Shown: positions 6,739 through 15,738 of the stretch, piece after piece
How the letters are laid out: the number at the start of each line of letters is the position of its first letter
Position numbering within the stretch: the stretch's first letter is position 1
Assembly: GCF_022012435.1 (NCBI RefSeq)
Contig: NZ_JAKLUA010000007.1
Location: 372,001 to 436,000, forward strand
DNA from: Bradyrhizobium zhengyangense
GTDB lineage: Bacteria > Pseudomonadota > Alphaproteobacteria > Rhizobiales > Xanthobacteraceae
Direction of reading: 5' to 3'
DNA: 64,000 nt
Notes under the pieces: generated by a model
Databases searched by the model: none
The model's input: only the letters and a program-made list of their open reading frames with translations
What the model was told of the DNA's origin: nothing
Position numbers and translations under genes: made by a program

Positions 6739-9060
6739 ATGAACATTCTTCCCGGCAATTTGCGTTTCGGAGCGGGCCAGCCCGTCAAGCGTTTGGAAGA
6801 CCAGCGATTGCTCACCGGGAAGGGGCAATTCATCGACGACAAGCCGGAAGACGGCGCGCTGTGGTTGCACGTGCTGCGATCGCCACATGCGCATGCGAAG
6901 ATCGTCGCGATCGACACCAGCGCAGCCGCATCGATGCCCGGCGTCACCGCGATTTACACCGGCGCCGATCTGATCAAGGACGACGTCGGCACTATTCCGA
7001 CGCTGAGCATCTTCAAGCGCCCGGACGGCAAGCCGATGACCGTGCCGCCGCGGCGACTGCTCGCTCATGACGTCGTGCGTTACACCGGCGAGGCGGTAGC
7101 GGCAGTGGTGGCTTCGTCGCGTGCGGAAGCCCAGAGCGCGGCCGAGGCGATCGTGGTCGAATACGATGTGCAGCCGGCCGTGGTCGATCCGGTCGAAGCC
7201 GTCAAACCCGGCGCGCCCGTGGTGTGGCCGGAGGCGCCCGACAACATCGTCGGCGCAATGAGCTATGGCGATGCCGCCAAGGTCGACGAGGCCTTCGCCA
7301 AGGCCGCTCACACGGTCGAGCTCGATCTCGTCAGCCAGCGTCTGGTGCCGTCGGCAATGGAGCCGCGCTCGACCATTGCCGAGATCGACAAGAAGTCCGG
7401 CCGCCTGCTGCTGCATGTGCAGTCGCAGACCCCGGCCTCGACCCGCGACGTGCTCGCCGAAGCCGTGCTGAAGCGTCCCAAGGACAGCGTGCGCGTGCTG
7501 GTCGGCGATATCGGCGGCGGCTTTGGCCAGAAGACAAACGTCTATCCCGAGGACGGCATCGTCGCCTATGTCGCGACCAAGCTGAACAAGAAGATCCGCT
7601 GGCGCGGCGACCGCACCGACGAATTCGTCGGCGGTACCCACGGTCGCGATCTCACCTCGACCGCCTCCTTTGCACTGGACGATAAGGGCAAGGTGCTGGC
7701 CTATCGTGTCACCTCGATCGGCTGCACCGGCGCCTATTCTTCCGGCGCGGCCAATATCATTCCGCTGGTGCTCGGGCCGTTCGTGCAGACCGGCGTCTAT
7801 GATTTGCCGCTGGTGCATTTCGAGGTCAAGTCGGTGATGACCCACACCGCGCCGGTCGGCGCCTATCGTGGCGCGGGTCGACCTGAAGCCGTTTTCATCG
7901 TCGAGCGCCTGTTTGACGCTGCCGCGCGAAAAATCGGCATGGATCCGCGTGCGATCCGGAAAGTGAACTACATCAAGCCGGCGCAGCTGCCCTACACCAA
8001 TGCCGCCGGTCAGGTTTACGATTCCGGCGCCTTCGCACACATGCTCGATCGCGCCGTGAAGCTTGCGGACTGGGACGGATTTGCCGCGCGCAAGAAGGCC
8101 GCGAAGAAGAAGGGCCTGCTCTACGGCCGTGGCCTCACCTCGTACATCGAATGGACCGGGGGCCGCGCTCACACCGAGAAGGTCACGCTGCAAGCGACCT
8201 CGCAGGGCCGCGTCGTGCTGCATTCCGGCACCATGGCGATGGGGCAGGGCTTGCAGACCACCTACACCCAGATGATCTCCGACACGCTCGGCATCGCCAT
8301 GGACAAGATCGACGTCGTGCAGGGCGACACGGATCTCGCGATGGGTTTTGGCAGCGTTGGTTCGCGCTCGCTGTTCGTCGGCGGCACGGCCGTGGCGGTC
8401 TCCTCCAACGATCTGATCCAGAAGGCGCGCGAGAAGGCGGCCAACGTGCTGGAGACCTCGGTCGAGGACATCGAATACCAGGGCGGCATGCTCACCGTGG
8501 TCGGCACTGATCGTCGCATCAGCCTGTTCGATCTCGCCGAAAAGGAAACCGGCGCGAAGCTCAGCGTCGATTCCGAGGGTGAGGTCGACGGGCCGAGCTG
8601 GCCGAACGGCACCCATATCTGCGAGGTCGAGATCGATCCTGAGACCGGCGTCTCCAAGGTCGTGCGCTACACCACCGTCGACGATGTTGGCGTTGCCGTG
8701 AATCCGATGCTGGTGACAGGGCAGATCCATGGCGGCGTCGCGCAAGGCATCGGCCAGGCCTTGTACGAAGGCGTGTCGTACGATGCCGATGGTCAGCTGC
8801 TCACCGCGAGCTATCAGGACTATTGCATTCCGCGCGCCGACGACGTTCCGCCGATCGTGGTGACGCTGGATGATTCCGCGCCCTGCCGCACCAATCCGCT
8901 CGGTGCCAAGGGCTGCGGCGAATCCGGCGCCATCGGCGGCCCGCCCTGCGTCACTAACGGCGTGATGGACGCGCTCGCTGAACTCGGCATCACTCAGCTG
9001 AATACTCCGCTGACGCCGCAGAAGATCTGGAAGGCGATCAAGGACGCGAAGGCGAGTTAG
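6739..9060 (+). CDS. Xanthine dehydrogenase-family molybdopterin-binding subunit (form II CoxL-like)
   Basis: 773-residue large subunit of a molybdenum hydroxylase. It starts with RFGAGQPVKRLEDQRLLTGKGQF, a hallmark of CoxL-type subunits, and holds the a/b hammerhead and two MoCo-binding domains. The active-site loop reads AYRGAGR, the form II signature, rather than the AYRCSFR of true CO dehydrogenase. The catalytic Glu is in KGCGESGAIGG near the C-terminus. It therefore probably oxidises another substrate, such as an aldehyde or heterocycle. The FAD (CoxM) and 2Fe-2S (CoxS) subunit genes and maturation factors are absent on both sides, so partners must be encoded elsewhere. Confidence 0.9.
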   Translation: MNILPGNLRFGAGQPVKRLEDQRLLTGKGQFIDDKPEDGALWLHVLRSPHAHAKIVAIDTSAAASMPGVTAIYTGADLIKDDVGTIPTLSIFKRPDGKPMTVPPRRLLAHDVVRYTGEAVAAVVASSRAEAQSAAEAIVVEYDVQPAVVDPVEAVKPGAPVVWPEAPDNIVGAMSYGDAAKVDEAFAKAAHTVELDLVSQRLVPSAMEPRSTIAEIDKKSGRLLLHVQSQTPASTRDVLAEAVLKRPKDSVRVLVGDIGGGFGQKTNVYPEDGIVAYVATKLNKKIRWRGDRTDEFVGGTHGRDLTSTASFALDDKGKVLAYRVTSIGCTGAYSSGAANIIPLVLGPFVQTGVYDLPLVHFEVKSVMTHTAPVGAYRGAGRPEAVFIVERLFDAAARKIGMDPRAIRKVNYIKPAQLPYTNAAGQVYDSGAFAHMLDRAVKLADWDGFAARKKAAKKKGLLYGRGLTSYIEWTGGRAHTEKVTLQATSQGRVVLHSGTMAMGQGLQTTYTQMISDTLGIAMDKIDVVQGDTDLAMGFGSVGSRSLFVGGTAVAVSSNDLIQKAREKAANVLETSVEDIEYQGGMLTVVGTDRRISLFDLAEKETGAKLSVDSEGEVDGPSWPNGTHICEVEIDPETGVSKVVRYTTVDDVGVAVNPMLVTGQIHGGVAQGIGQALYEGVSYDADGQLLTASYQDYCIPRADDVPPIVVTLDDSAPCRTNPLGAKGCGESGAIGGPPCVTNGVMDALAELGITQLNTPLTPQKIWKAIKDAKAS

Positions 9061-9126
9061 TCGCGTCCGGCCGCCGCCGCATACTCAGTGTCGTTCCGGC
9101 GAAGGAGATTGCAGCGATAGTTCGGG

Positions 9127-10323
9127 CTAAATCCCCAGCATCATCTTCGCGATGATATCGCGCTGGATCTCCGAGGTGCCGCCGAAGATCGTATAGGCGC
9201 GGCCATTGAGATATTCGGGCACCGCCGTCAGCATGTCCTCGGGCAGCGCAGGCTCGTGGTTGAGCTTGTAGAGCGGGCGCATCGGCTCGACGGCGAGTGC
9301 GTCATGGCCGATCACGTCGACCCCTAACCGCGTTACGGCCTGCCGGATCTCGCTGTTGCGCAGCTTCAGGATGGATGAGACCGCGCCGGGATTCTGCCCG
9401 GTCTGTAGCGCCGAAAGCACGCGCAGCTCCGTCATTTCAAGCGCGTCGATGTCGACCTCGACCTCGGAGATGCGCGTCGCGATGTCGGGGCTGTCGATGG
9501 CGCGTCCTGTGAGATCGGACTCCGCAAGCTCGGTGATCGCACGCAGCCCCTCACGCAGTTTGGCCGAGGCAATGCCCGAGCCGCGCTCGAACTCGAGCAG
9601 ATATTTGCCGTAGGTCCAGCCCTTGCCTTCCTCGCCGACGCGGTTGGCGACGGGCACGCGCACGTCGTCGAAGAACACCTGGTTGACCTCGTGGTCGCCG
9701 CCGATGGTGAGAATGGGGCGCGTCGTGATGCCAGGCGTCTTCATGTCGATCAGAATAAAACTGATGCCGTCCTGCTGCCGCGGGCCATCGCTGGTACGCA
9801 CCAGCGCGAACATGCGGTTGGCATGGTGGGCGTGCGTGGTCCAGATTTTGGTGCCGTTGATGATGTAGTCGTCACCGTCGCGCACCGCCCGTGTCTTCAG
9901 CGAGGAGAGGTCGGAGCCGGAGCCCGGCTCCGAATAGCCCTGGCACCAATAATCCTCGCCGGAGAGAATCCGCGGCAGATAGAAATTCTTCTGCTCAGGG
10001 CTGCCGAATCCGATGATGACGGGGCCGACCATCTTCACTCCCATCACATTCACATTCGGCACGCCGGCCCGCGCGCATTCGCTCTCGAAGATCCAGCGCT
10101 GCGCCGGCGTCCAGTCGGGTCCGCCGTGGTCGACCGGCCAGCCCGGGGCGCCCCAGCCGCGGCTGTGCAGCGCGCGCTGCCAGGCCATGCCGATGTCGGG
10201 GTCGGAGAACACCGACGGCGTCAGCGCGGTGGCGCGCTTCATCTCCTCGGTGAGATTCTTCGCGATGAAGCTGCGCACCTCGCTCTGGAAGGCGCGCTCT
10301 TCGGCATTGAACGACAGGTCCAT
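9127..10323 (-). CDS. Acyl-CoA dehydrogenase
   Basis: 398-residue flavoprotein of the acyl-CoA dehydrogenase family. It has the N-terminal helical domain (MDLSFNAEERAFQSEVRSFI), the central beta domain with WCQGYSEPGSGSDLSSL and TKIWTTHAHHA, and the C-terminal FAD/dimer helix ending TIFGGTSEIQRDIIAKMMLG. It introduces an alpha,beta double bond into an acyl-CoA and passes electrons to ETF. It is the last gene of a three-gene operon with a second, shorter dehydrogenase (12-base gap) and an enoyl-CoA hydratase. Paired ACADs of this type often form one heteromeric enzyme (see findings). The substrate is unknown. Confidence 0.93.
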   Translation of the reverse strand: MDLSFNAEERAFQSEVRSFIAKNLTEEMKRATALTPSVFSDPDIGMAWQRALHSRGWGAPGWPVDHGGPDWTPAQRWIFESECARAGVPNVNVMGVKMVGPVIIGFGSPEQKNFYLPRILSGEDYWCQGYSEPGSGSDLSSLKTRAVRDGDDYIINGTKIWTTHAHHANRMFALVRTSDGPRQQDGISFILIDMKTPGITTRPILTIGGDHEVNQVFFDDVRVPVANRVGEEGKGWTYGKYLLEFERGSGIASAKLREGLRAITELAESDLTGRAIDSPDIATRISEVEVDIDALEMTELRVLSALQTGQNPGAVSSILKLRNSEIRQAVTRLGVDVIGHDALAVEPMRPLYKLNHEPALPEDMLTAVPEYLNGRAYTIFGGTSEIQRDIIAKMMLGI

Positions 10324-10335
10324 GATGCGCTCCTC

Positions 10336-11484
10336 TCAAGCTGAAACGGTGCCGCGTCCAAGCTGGGCGTGGCGGGCATAATGGTGCGCGCTGCCGCCGA
10401 ACAGCGTGTCGAATGCGACAAGCCGCTTGAAATAGGCGCCGACCTCAAGCTCGTCTGTGACGCCCATGCCCCCGTGGAGCTGGATCGACTGCTCGCCGAC
10501 GAAGCGGCCGCATTTGCCGATCTTCGCCTTCGCGGCTGAAGCTGCGCGGGCCCGCTCGACTGGTGCGCTATCGGCCTTCAACGCGGCCCGCAGCGCCAGC
10601 GAGCGGGCTTCGTCGACCTGGATCGCCATGTCGGCGAGGCGATGGCGGATCACCTGATTGGCGGACAGCGGCCGGCCGAATTGCTTCCTGATCTTGGTGT
10701 ACTCGAGCGTGGTGTCGAGCAGCGTCTGCATGATGCCGACGGCTTCCGCACCAAGCGCAGCCATGGCGCGATCTACGGCCCATTCGATCGCGGGCAGCGC
10801 GTCCTTGCCGTCGCCGAGCAACGTGTCCTCCGGCAAATGCAGGTCGGACAGCTCGATGTTGCAGGCGCGCCCGCCGCCGAGGCGCGGATAGTCGGAGATC
10901 GCAAGGCCCTGCGCCGTTGCCGGCACCAGAAACAGGCCGATGCGCCCCGACGGTCCGTGATGATCGTGCAGATGCGCGGAGACGATGATCTCGTCGGCGG
11001 GATGGCCGTCGAGCACGGCGATCTTGCTGCCGGCGAGGCGCCAGCCCTGCGCCGTCTTGGTGGCTGATGTCGCGACCTTGGCGAGATCGAACCGCGCGGC
11101 GCGCTCGGAATGCGCGAAGGCGAGCTTCATCGAGCCGTCCGCGATCTTGGGCAGGCTCGCCTGCTTCTGCGCCGTGCTGCCGCATCGCTCGATCAGCGCG
11201 GCGCCAAGCACGACCGTCGCGATATAGGGCTCGGACACCAGCCCGCGACCAAACGCTTCCATCAAGATGCCGATCTCGACCGGCCCGCCGCCGAGCCCGT
11301 CAAACTCTTCCGGGATCGGCAGCGCCAGCCAGCCCAGCTCGGCGAACTGCTTCCACACCGCAGGGCTGAAGCCGAGCGGATCGCTCGCCATCTTGCGACG
11401 ATGGTCGGCATCGTGACTTTCGGTCACGAAACGATCGGCGCTCTCGCGCAGCAGCCGTTGCTCGTCACTGAGATTGAGATCCAT
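10336..11484 (-). CDS. Acyl-CoA dehydrogenase, second subunit type
   Basis: 382 residues from the ATG at 11484 (MDLNLSDEQRLLRESADRFV). The frame stays open upstream to 12582, but that part is a shadow of the enoyl-CoA hydratase gene, and 11484 gives the family N-terminus. It has the ACAD helical, beta and C-terminal domains (SIQLHGGMGVTDELEVGAYF near the end). It is more divergent than its neighbour, as is usual for the partner subunit of heteromeric ACADs acting on bulky substrates such as sterol side chains. It sits five bases after the hydratase stop and 12 bases before the next ACAD gene, which indicates tight co-expression. Confidence 0.9.
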   Translation of the reverse strand: MDLNLSDEQRLLRESADRFVTESHDADHRRKMASDPLGFSPAVWKQFAELGWLALPIPEEFDGLGGGPVEIGILMEAFGRGLVSEPYIATVVLGAALIERCGSTAQKQASLPKIADGSMKLAFAHSERAARFDLAKVATSATKTAQGWRLAGSKIAVLDGHPADEIIVSAHLHDHHGPSGRIGLFLVPATAQGLAISDYPRLGGGRACNIELSDLHLPEDTLLGDGKDALPAIEWAVDRAMAALGAEAVGIMQTLLDTTLEYTKIRKQFGRPLSANQVIRHRLADMAIQVDEARSLALRAALKADSAPVERARAASAAKAKIGKCGRFVGEQSIQLHGGMGVTDELEVGAYFKRLVAFDTLFGGSAHHYARHAQLGRGTVSA

Positions 11485-11489
11485 GGCGT

Positions 11490-12341
11490 CTACTCCGCGG
11501 CTGCCGGCTTGCGCACGGAGGGATGCAGTCCGGATGGATCGACCACCATGCCGAACTCCTGTAGATTGTGGGCGTGACAGAGCTGATGCAGCGCAAAGGC
11601 CTGGTCGATCGCAGCCGGCTGGCCCATCACATCGACGGAGCGGTTCACGGCTTCCTTGGTCAGCTTCAGCGCGAAGGACGGCTTTGACGCGATCCGCCGC
11701 GCCAGCTCCAGCACGCGCGTAGACAGTTCCGCGCGCGGCACGACCTGATTGACCATGCCGAGCTGATGCGCCTCCTGCGCGCTCCAGCTGTCGGCTGTGA
11801 ACAGGAATTCCTTGGCCTTGCGCGGGCCGAGCTCCCAGGGATGCACGAACCATTCGACGCCGCAGACGCCCATCGTCACGACGGGGTCGCAAAACTGCGC
11901 ATCGTCGCTGGCAACGATGAGGTCGCAAGCCCACGCCAGCATGAGGCCGCCGGCGATGCATTTGCCGTGCACTTCCGCGATGGTCGGCTTGGCGAGATTG
12001 CGCCAGCGCCGCGTGATCTGGAGATATATTTCCTGCTCGCGCGCAAAACGGCCGTGAGCGTTTGGTTCGGCAAAGCCGCCCCAATTTCCTATCGGCGGAA
12101 AATCGATGCCGGCGGCATTCTTGGCCCCGGAGCGCAGATCGTGGCCGGACGAGAAATGCGGCCCATTGCCGGCAAGGATGATCACCTTGACCGCATCGTC
12201 CTGTACTGCGGCGTCGAAGGCGGCGTTGAGGTCGTAGGTCATTTGCAGGTTCTGCGCATTGCGCGCGTCCGGCCGGTTCATCACGATCCGGGCGATCGCC
12301 GGCTCCGGCCGCTCCACCAGGATGGTCTCGAACGAGGACAT
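11490..12341 (-). CDS. Enoyl-CoA hydratase/crotonase family protein
   Basis: 283 residues from the ATG at 12341, which has AGGGAGG seven bases upstream; a longer frame to 12377 lacks such a site. The crotonase fold is clear: MNRPDARNAQNLQM, the oxyanion-hole segment FSSGHDLRSG, and the second segment KCIAGGLMLAWACDLIVAS. The family hydrates 2-enoyl-CoA or carries out related CoA-thioester chemistry. It is the first gene of the operon with two acyl-CoA dehydrogenases, which together supply two successive steps of a beta-oxidation-like pathway. No thiolase or CoA ligase is adjacent. Confidence 0.92.
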   Translation of the reverse strand: MSSFETILVERPEPAIARIVMNRPDARNAQNLQMTYDLNAAFDAAVQDDAVKVIILAGNGPHFSSGHDLRSGAKNAAGIDFPPIGNWGGFAEPNAHGRFAREQEIYLQITRRWRNLAKPTIAEVHGKCIAGGLMLAWACDLIVASDDAQFCDPVVTMGVCGVEWFVHPWELGPRKAKEFLFTADSWSAQEAHQLGMVNQVVPRAELSTRVLELARRIASKPSFALKLTKEAVNRSVDVMGQPAAIDQAFALHQLCHAHNLQEFGMVVDPSGLHPSVRKPAAAE

Positions 12342-12529
12342 GGCGCGCCTCCCTGTATTCTTCGTCTTGTTGGCCAAGACGTCTTGCTTGCCAAGAGTTG
12401 ACTATGTCGCGTGGTGATAGGCAAGGGGCTTGCGTCAGCCGGCTGCTTGTCGCGCCGTCCGCTGGGACATCTGGCGTTGTATGCGCTCGATCTGATAGTT
12501 TGCAGGCCGATTCCACCGGGAGAAATTTG

Positions 12530-13135
12530 ATGCGCAAGATCCTGACCGTGCTGGCGGCGCTGGCCTCGCTCAGCCTCACCAATTGCGGCTACAACGCGAT
12601 CCAGAGCCAGGATGAGCAGATCAAGGCCAACTGGTCCGAGGTGGTGAACCAGTATCAGCGCCGCGCCGATCTCGTGCCCAACCTCGTCAACTCGGTGAAG
12701 GGCTTCGCGCAGCAGGAGAAGGACGTGCTGCTTGGCGTCACCAACGCCCGCGCCAAGGTCGGCAGCATCCAGGCCACGCCCGAGGTCCTGAACGATCCCG
12801 CCGCCTTGCAGAAATTCCAGGCAGCACAAGGCGAGCTCTCCAGCGCGTTGTCGCGCCTCCTCGTGGTGACGGAGAATTACCCGCAGCTGAAGTCGGATGC
12901 GCTGTTCAAGGATCTGATGTCGCAGCTCGAGGGCACCGAAAACCGTATCACGGTCGCGCGCAACCGCTACATCAAGTCGGTGCAGGACTATAATGTCACC
13001 ATTCGCTCCTTCCCGAGCAATCTCACGGCGATGATGTTCGGCTACAAGGAGAAGGCCAACTTCACGGTCGAGAACGAAAAGGAGATCTCGACCGCGCCGA
13101 AGGTCGATTTCAACGGGCCCGCGCCGTCGAAGTAA
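12530..13135 (+). CDS. lemA: LemA family lipoprotein
   Basis: 201 residues. The N-terminal signal with lipobox LTNC (Cys19) marks it as a lipoprotein. It is followed by the LemA core of long helices (IKANWSEVVNQYQRRADLVPNLVNSVKGF), a strongly conserved family signature. The ATG at 12530 follows GGGAGAAA; a longer frame upstream adds no family sequence. LemA proteins are membrane-anchored and of unclear function. Here the gene leads a cluster with two TPM-domain proteins (15-base and 2-base gaps), a widely conserved association. Confidence 0.92.
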   Translation: MRKILTVLAALASLSLTNCGYNAIQSQDEQIKANWSEVVNQYQRRADLVPNLVNSVKGFAQQEKDVLLGVTNARAKVGSIQATPEVLNDPAALQKFQAAQGELSSALSRLLVVTENYPQLKSDALFKDLMSQLEGTENRITVARNRYIKSVQDYNVTIRSFPSNLTAMMFGYKEKANFTVENEKEISTAPKVDFNGPAPSK

Positions 13136-13150
13136 GCGCGTTCGGCTCCG

Positions 13151-14029
13151 ATGCGCGCAACTAGGGCCATCCTGCTTGCACTGCTGCTTGGCTGGGCTTT
13201 GCCCGCCCTCGCCGACGTCGCTGTCCCCCAGCTCACCGGCCGCGTGGTCGACCGGACCGGCACGCTGTCGGGCAGCGATATCGCCGCACTGTCGCAAAAG
13301 CTCGGCGATTTCGAAAAGCGCAAGGGCAGCCAGATCGCGGTGCTGATCGTGCCGACGACGGACCCGGAGACGATCGAGCAGTTCTCGATCCGTGTCGCGG
13401 AAGCGTGGAAGATCGGCCGCAAGAAGGTCGACGACGGCGCGATCCTGGTGGTCGCCAAGAACGACCGGCACTTGCGCATCGAGGTCGGTTACGGCCTGGA
13501 AGGTGCGCTCACCGACGTCACGTCGCGTCGGATCATCGACGAGGTCATCACGCCGAAATTCCGCGAGGGCGATTTCGCCGGCGGCATCTCCGCGGGGGCC
13601 GAGCGGATGATGCGCGTCGTCGATGGCGAACCGCTGCCGGCTCCCTCGCGCAGCGTGAACTTTGCCAATCTGGACGACATCGGGCCGGCGGTCCCGTTCG
13701 TCCTGTTTGCCTCGCTCGTTGTCGGCGGATTTTTGCGCACGCTGCTGGGACGATTGCTGGGCTCGGTCGCGACCGGGAGCGTGATCGGAATCCTGGCGCT
13801 GCTCATTCTCGGATCCGGGGCGTTGGCCTTGCTCGCCGGGATCATCGGCTTCGTCTTGTCCTTCATTGCCGATCTGTTTCCGGCATCCACAGGGCCCTCG
13901 CGCGGCGGGTCGTGGTCGAGCGGCTCCTCGTCCGGAGGCTGGAGCAGCGGTTCATCATCCAGTGACAGCGGCAGCTTCAGCGGAGGCGGCGGCAGCTTTG
14001 GTGGCGGCGGCGCCTCGGGGAGCTGGTAG
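13151..14029 (+). CDS. TPM domain membrane protein (YgcG family)
   Basis: 292 residues: a signal peptide (ILLALLLGWALPALA), a TPM domain (about 28-150, with LTGRVVDRTGTLS and GYGLEGALTD), one or two membrane helices (about 175-240) and a Gly/Ser-rich tail ending GGGGASGSW. TPM domains face the periplasm and are linked to membrane-protein quality control in plants, but bacterial roles are open. The gene follows lemA by 15 bases and precedes another TPM gene by two bases. The Gly/Ser tail is usual for the family. Confidence 0.92.
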   Translation: MRATRAILLALLLGWALPALADVAVPQLTGRVVDRTGTLSGSDIAALSQKLGDFEKRKGSQIAVLIVPTTDPETIEQFSIRVAEAWKIGRKKVDDGAILVVAKNDRHLRIEVGYGLEGALTDVTSRRIIDEVITPKFREGDFAGGISAGAERMMRVVDGEPLPAPSRSVNFANLDDIGPAVPFVLFASLVVGGFLRTLLGRLLGSVATGSVIGILALLILGSGALALLAGIIGFVLSFIADLFPASTGPSRGGSWSSGSSSGGWSSGSSSSDSGSFSGGGGSFGGGGASGSW

Positions 14030-14031
14030 TC

Positions 14032-14529
14032 ATGGGCATCGGGCGTATCACCAGGCATCTCCTTCAGCACCATTGGCGCGCGAAGCAAGTGTTTCCGTAC
14101 GATGTGCTCGACCGCATCGAGCATGCAATCAAGCAAAGCGAAACGACGCATTCCGGTCAGGTCCGCTTCGTCGTCGAAGGCGCGCTCGACGGCCGGCCGC
14201 TGTTCCGCAATCAGCACGCCCGCGAGCGCGCGCTCGATATGTTCTCGCATTTGCGCATCTGGGACACCGCGCATAACAACGGCATTCTGATCTACCTGCT
14301 GCTTGCCGACCGCGACGTCGAGATCATCGCCGACCGCGGCATCGACGCGAAGGTGGGCGCCGCCGGCTGGGAGGCGATCTGCCGCGCAATGGAGGCGGAG
14401 TTCAGCGCGGGCCGGTTCGAGCGCGGCGTGATCGCCGGCATCGCGGCGGTGTCGCGGGAGCTGGCGAAGCACTTTCCGCCGTCGGGGCCGCATCCGAATG
14501 AGCTGCCGGATAAGCCGGTGGTGATGTGA
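14032..14529 (+). CDS. Second TPM domain protein
   Basis: 165 residues with one TPM domain (VRFVVEGALDG, LRIWDTAHNNGILIYLLLADRDVEIIADRGI) and no clear signal peptide or membrane helix. It starts two bases after the previous TPM gene, so the two are almost certainly translated together. Tandem TPM genes after lemA are common in alphaproteobacteria. The absence of a signal suggests a cytoplasmic or peripheral location, unlike its partner. Confidence 0.88.
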   Translation: MGIGRITRHLLQHHWRAKQVFPYDVLDRIEHAIKQSETTHSGQVRFVVEGALDGRPLFRNQHARERALDMFSHLRIWDTAHNNGILIYLLLADRDVEIIADRGIDAKVGAAGWEAICRAMEAEFSAGRFERGVIAGIAAVSRELAKHFPPSGPHPNELPDKPVVM

Positions 14530-14557
14530 GCCGGGGGCTGGCAGAGTTGCCCGCCAA

Positions 14558-15370
14558 CTAATCATCCAGCTTGTTCAGATCCCTTACCGACTGCATGATC
14601 GGCTCGAAATTCGAGCGCGCGTCCAGTGCGTCGAATAATTGCGCGGTATCTTCCAATAACCCGTGCGAGCGTGCGATGGCAATGCGCACGTCGTCCTGCG
14701 GCGTGTCCGACAGCCGTCCGTGCCCCGATAGCAGGATCTTGGTGTTCAGCCCCTTGATGCGTTCCAGCGACTGGATGTAGTCGGCGATGCTGCCCGAGCC
14801 AAACACGCCGCCCATCACGCCGCCAGGCATCAAGGTGTCGGCGGCGAACAAGAGGCCCTTGTCCTGCTCGAACAGGGTGATGCAGGCCGATGTATGGCCC
14901 GGCGTGTACATCACGTTGAGCCGGAAATTACCGAGGTCGATCAGATTGCCTTCCTCGAGCCAGATGTCGATATTAACAGGCACGTCCGGCTCGTTGAACA
15001 TCTTGCGCAGCATCGAGAAGTCGTCGCGCAGCATGATCTTGTTGGCGGCGAGCCTGTGGGCGGCGACATAGGTGCGGCGCTCGTTGAAATGCCAGGCCGC
15101 GCCGATATGGTCGAGATGCTCGTGGCTCAGCACCACCATGTCGATCTTTTCGGGCGGGCATCCGGCGAAGGTCAGGCACTCCACCATCGCCGGATAGTTC
15201 GAGGACAGGCCGACATCGATCAGGATGGTGCGCGCCGAACCGCGTATGAGATAGGCGTTGGCCGCGCGGTTGGAGAAGCGGATCTGATAGACGTCATCGG
15301 CGGCCTGGATCAGCGAGCAAATGTCGTTCTTCATCAGGATCGGGAATGCGGTCGGCTTGCGTTCGCTCAT
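14558..15370 (-). CDS. Metallo-beta-lactamase fold hydrolase
   Basis: 270 residues with the MBL metal motif HEHLDH (H83, H85, D87, H88), the later histidine in YTPGHTSACI, the aspartate in FAADTLMPGG and the terminal histidine in LSGHGRLSD. The family covers glyoxalase II-like thioesterases, lactonases and similar hydrolases; the substrate is not visible. Its start overlaps the stop of the upstream cyclic-nucleotide-binding gene by four bases (ATGA). Coupling to a cNMP-sensing protein suggests a second-messenger-controlled function, which is inference. Confidence 0.9.
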   Translation of the reverse strand: MSERKPTAFPILMKNDICSLIQAADDVYQIRFSNRAANAYLIRGSARTILIDVGLSSNYPAMVECLTFAGCPPEKIDMVVLSHEHLDHIGAAWHFNERRTYVAAHRLAANKIMLRDDFSMLRKMFNEPDVPVNIDIWLEEGNLIDLGNFRLNVMYTPGHTSACITLFEQDKGLLFAADTLMPGGVMGGVFGSGSIADYIQSLERIKGLNTKILLSGHGRLSDTPQDDVRIAIARSHGLLEDTAQLFDALDARSNFEPIMQSVRDLNKLDD

Positions 15371-15738
15371 GATTGCGCCGCCCGGTAGGTGACTGCGTTG
15401 GAGGCGCGCAGGCGTTTCGACAGCGCATCCATCACCATCAGTGCGAATGCCGGCTGCTGGCTGACAAGATAGACGAAGCGTGCGTGGTTGATCCGCATCA
15501 CGCGCGTGTTGGGCGCCGACGCGATCGCGGTCGCCGAGCGCGCCGAACCATCGATCACGGCCATCTCGCCGAAGAACTCGCCCTTGCCGAGCTTGATGAT
15601 GCTGGTCTTGCTGGCGCCGTTCATCTTGGCGATCTCGACCTCGCCGTCGAGCACCACGAACAGCTCGCGACCGGTCGAGCCCTCCTCGAAGATGACGTCA
15701 TCCACATCAAACGCGTTGATGCACTTTTCGATTGTCAT
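15367..15738 (-). CDS. Cyclic nucleotide-binding domain protein (Crp/Fnr-like sensor, no HTH)
   Basis: 123 residues from the ATG at 15738; GGGGGTG precedes it, and the longer frame to 15867 adds no family sequence. It is a single cNMP-binding jelly roll (VIFEEGSTGRELFVVLDGEVEI, then GKGEFFGEMAVIDGSARSATA with the phosphate-binding cassette GEMAVIDGSARSA). No DNA-binding domain follows, so it is not a complete Crp. It probably binds a cyclic nucleotide and acts through protein contacts, perhaps with the coupled MBL hydrolase. Confidence 0.87.
   Translation of the reverse strand: MTIEKCINAFDVDDVIFEEGSTGRELFVVLDGEVEIAKMNGASKTSIIKLGKGEFFGEMAVIDGSARSATAIASAPNTRVMRINHARFVYLVSQQPAFALMVMDALSKRLRASNAVTYRAAQS

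Noticed and set aside
6715..8745. 676-residue open frame on the minus strand inside the CoxL-like gene
   Set aside because: It is the exact antisense of a gene with clear family motifs; its sequence is His/Arg/Asp-rich with no domain, typical of GC-driven shadow frames.
10336..12582. 748-residue fused acyl-CoA dehydrogenase
   Set aside because: Only the last 382 residues are ACAD; the N-terminal part is the shadow of the enoyl-CoA hydratase gene and the start at 11484 fits the family.
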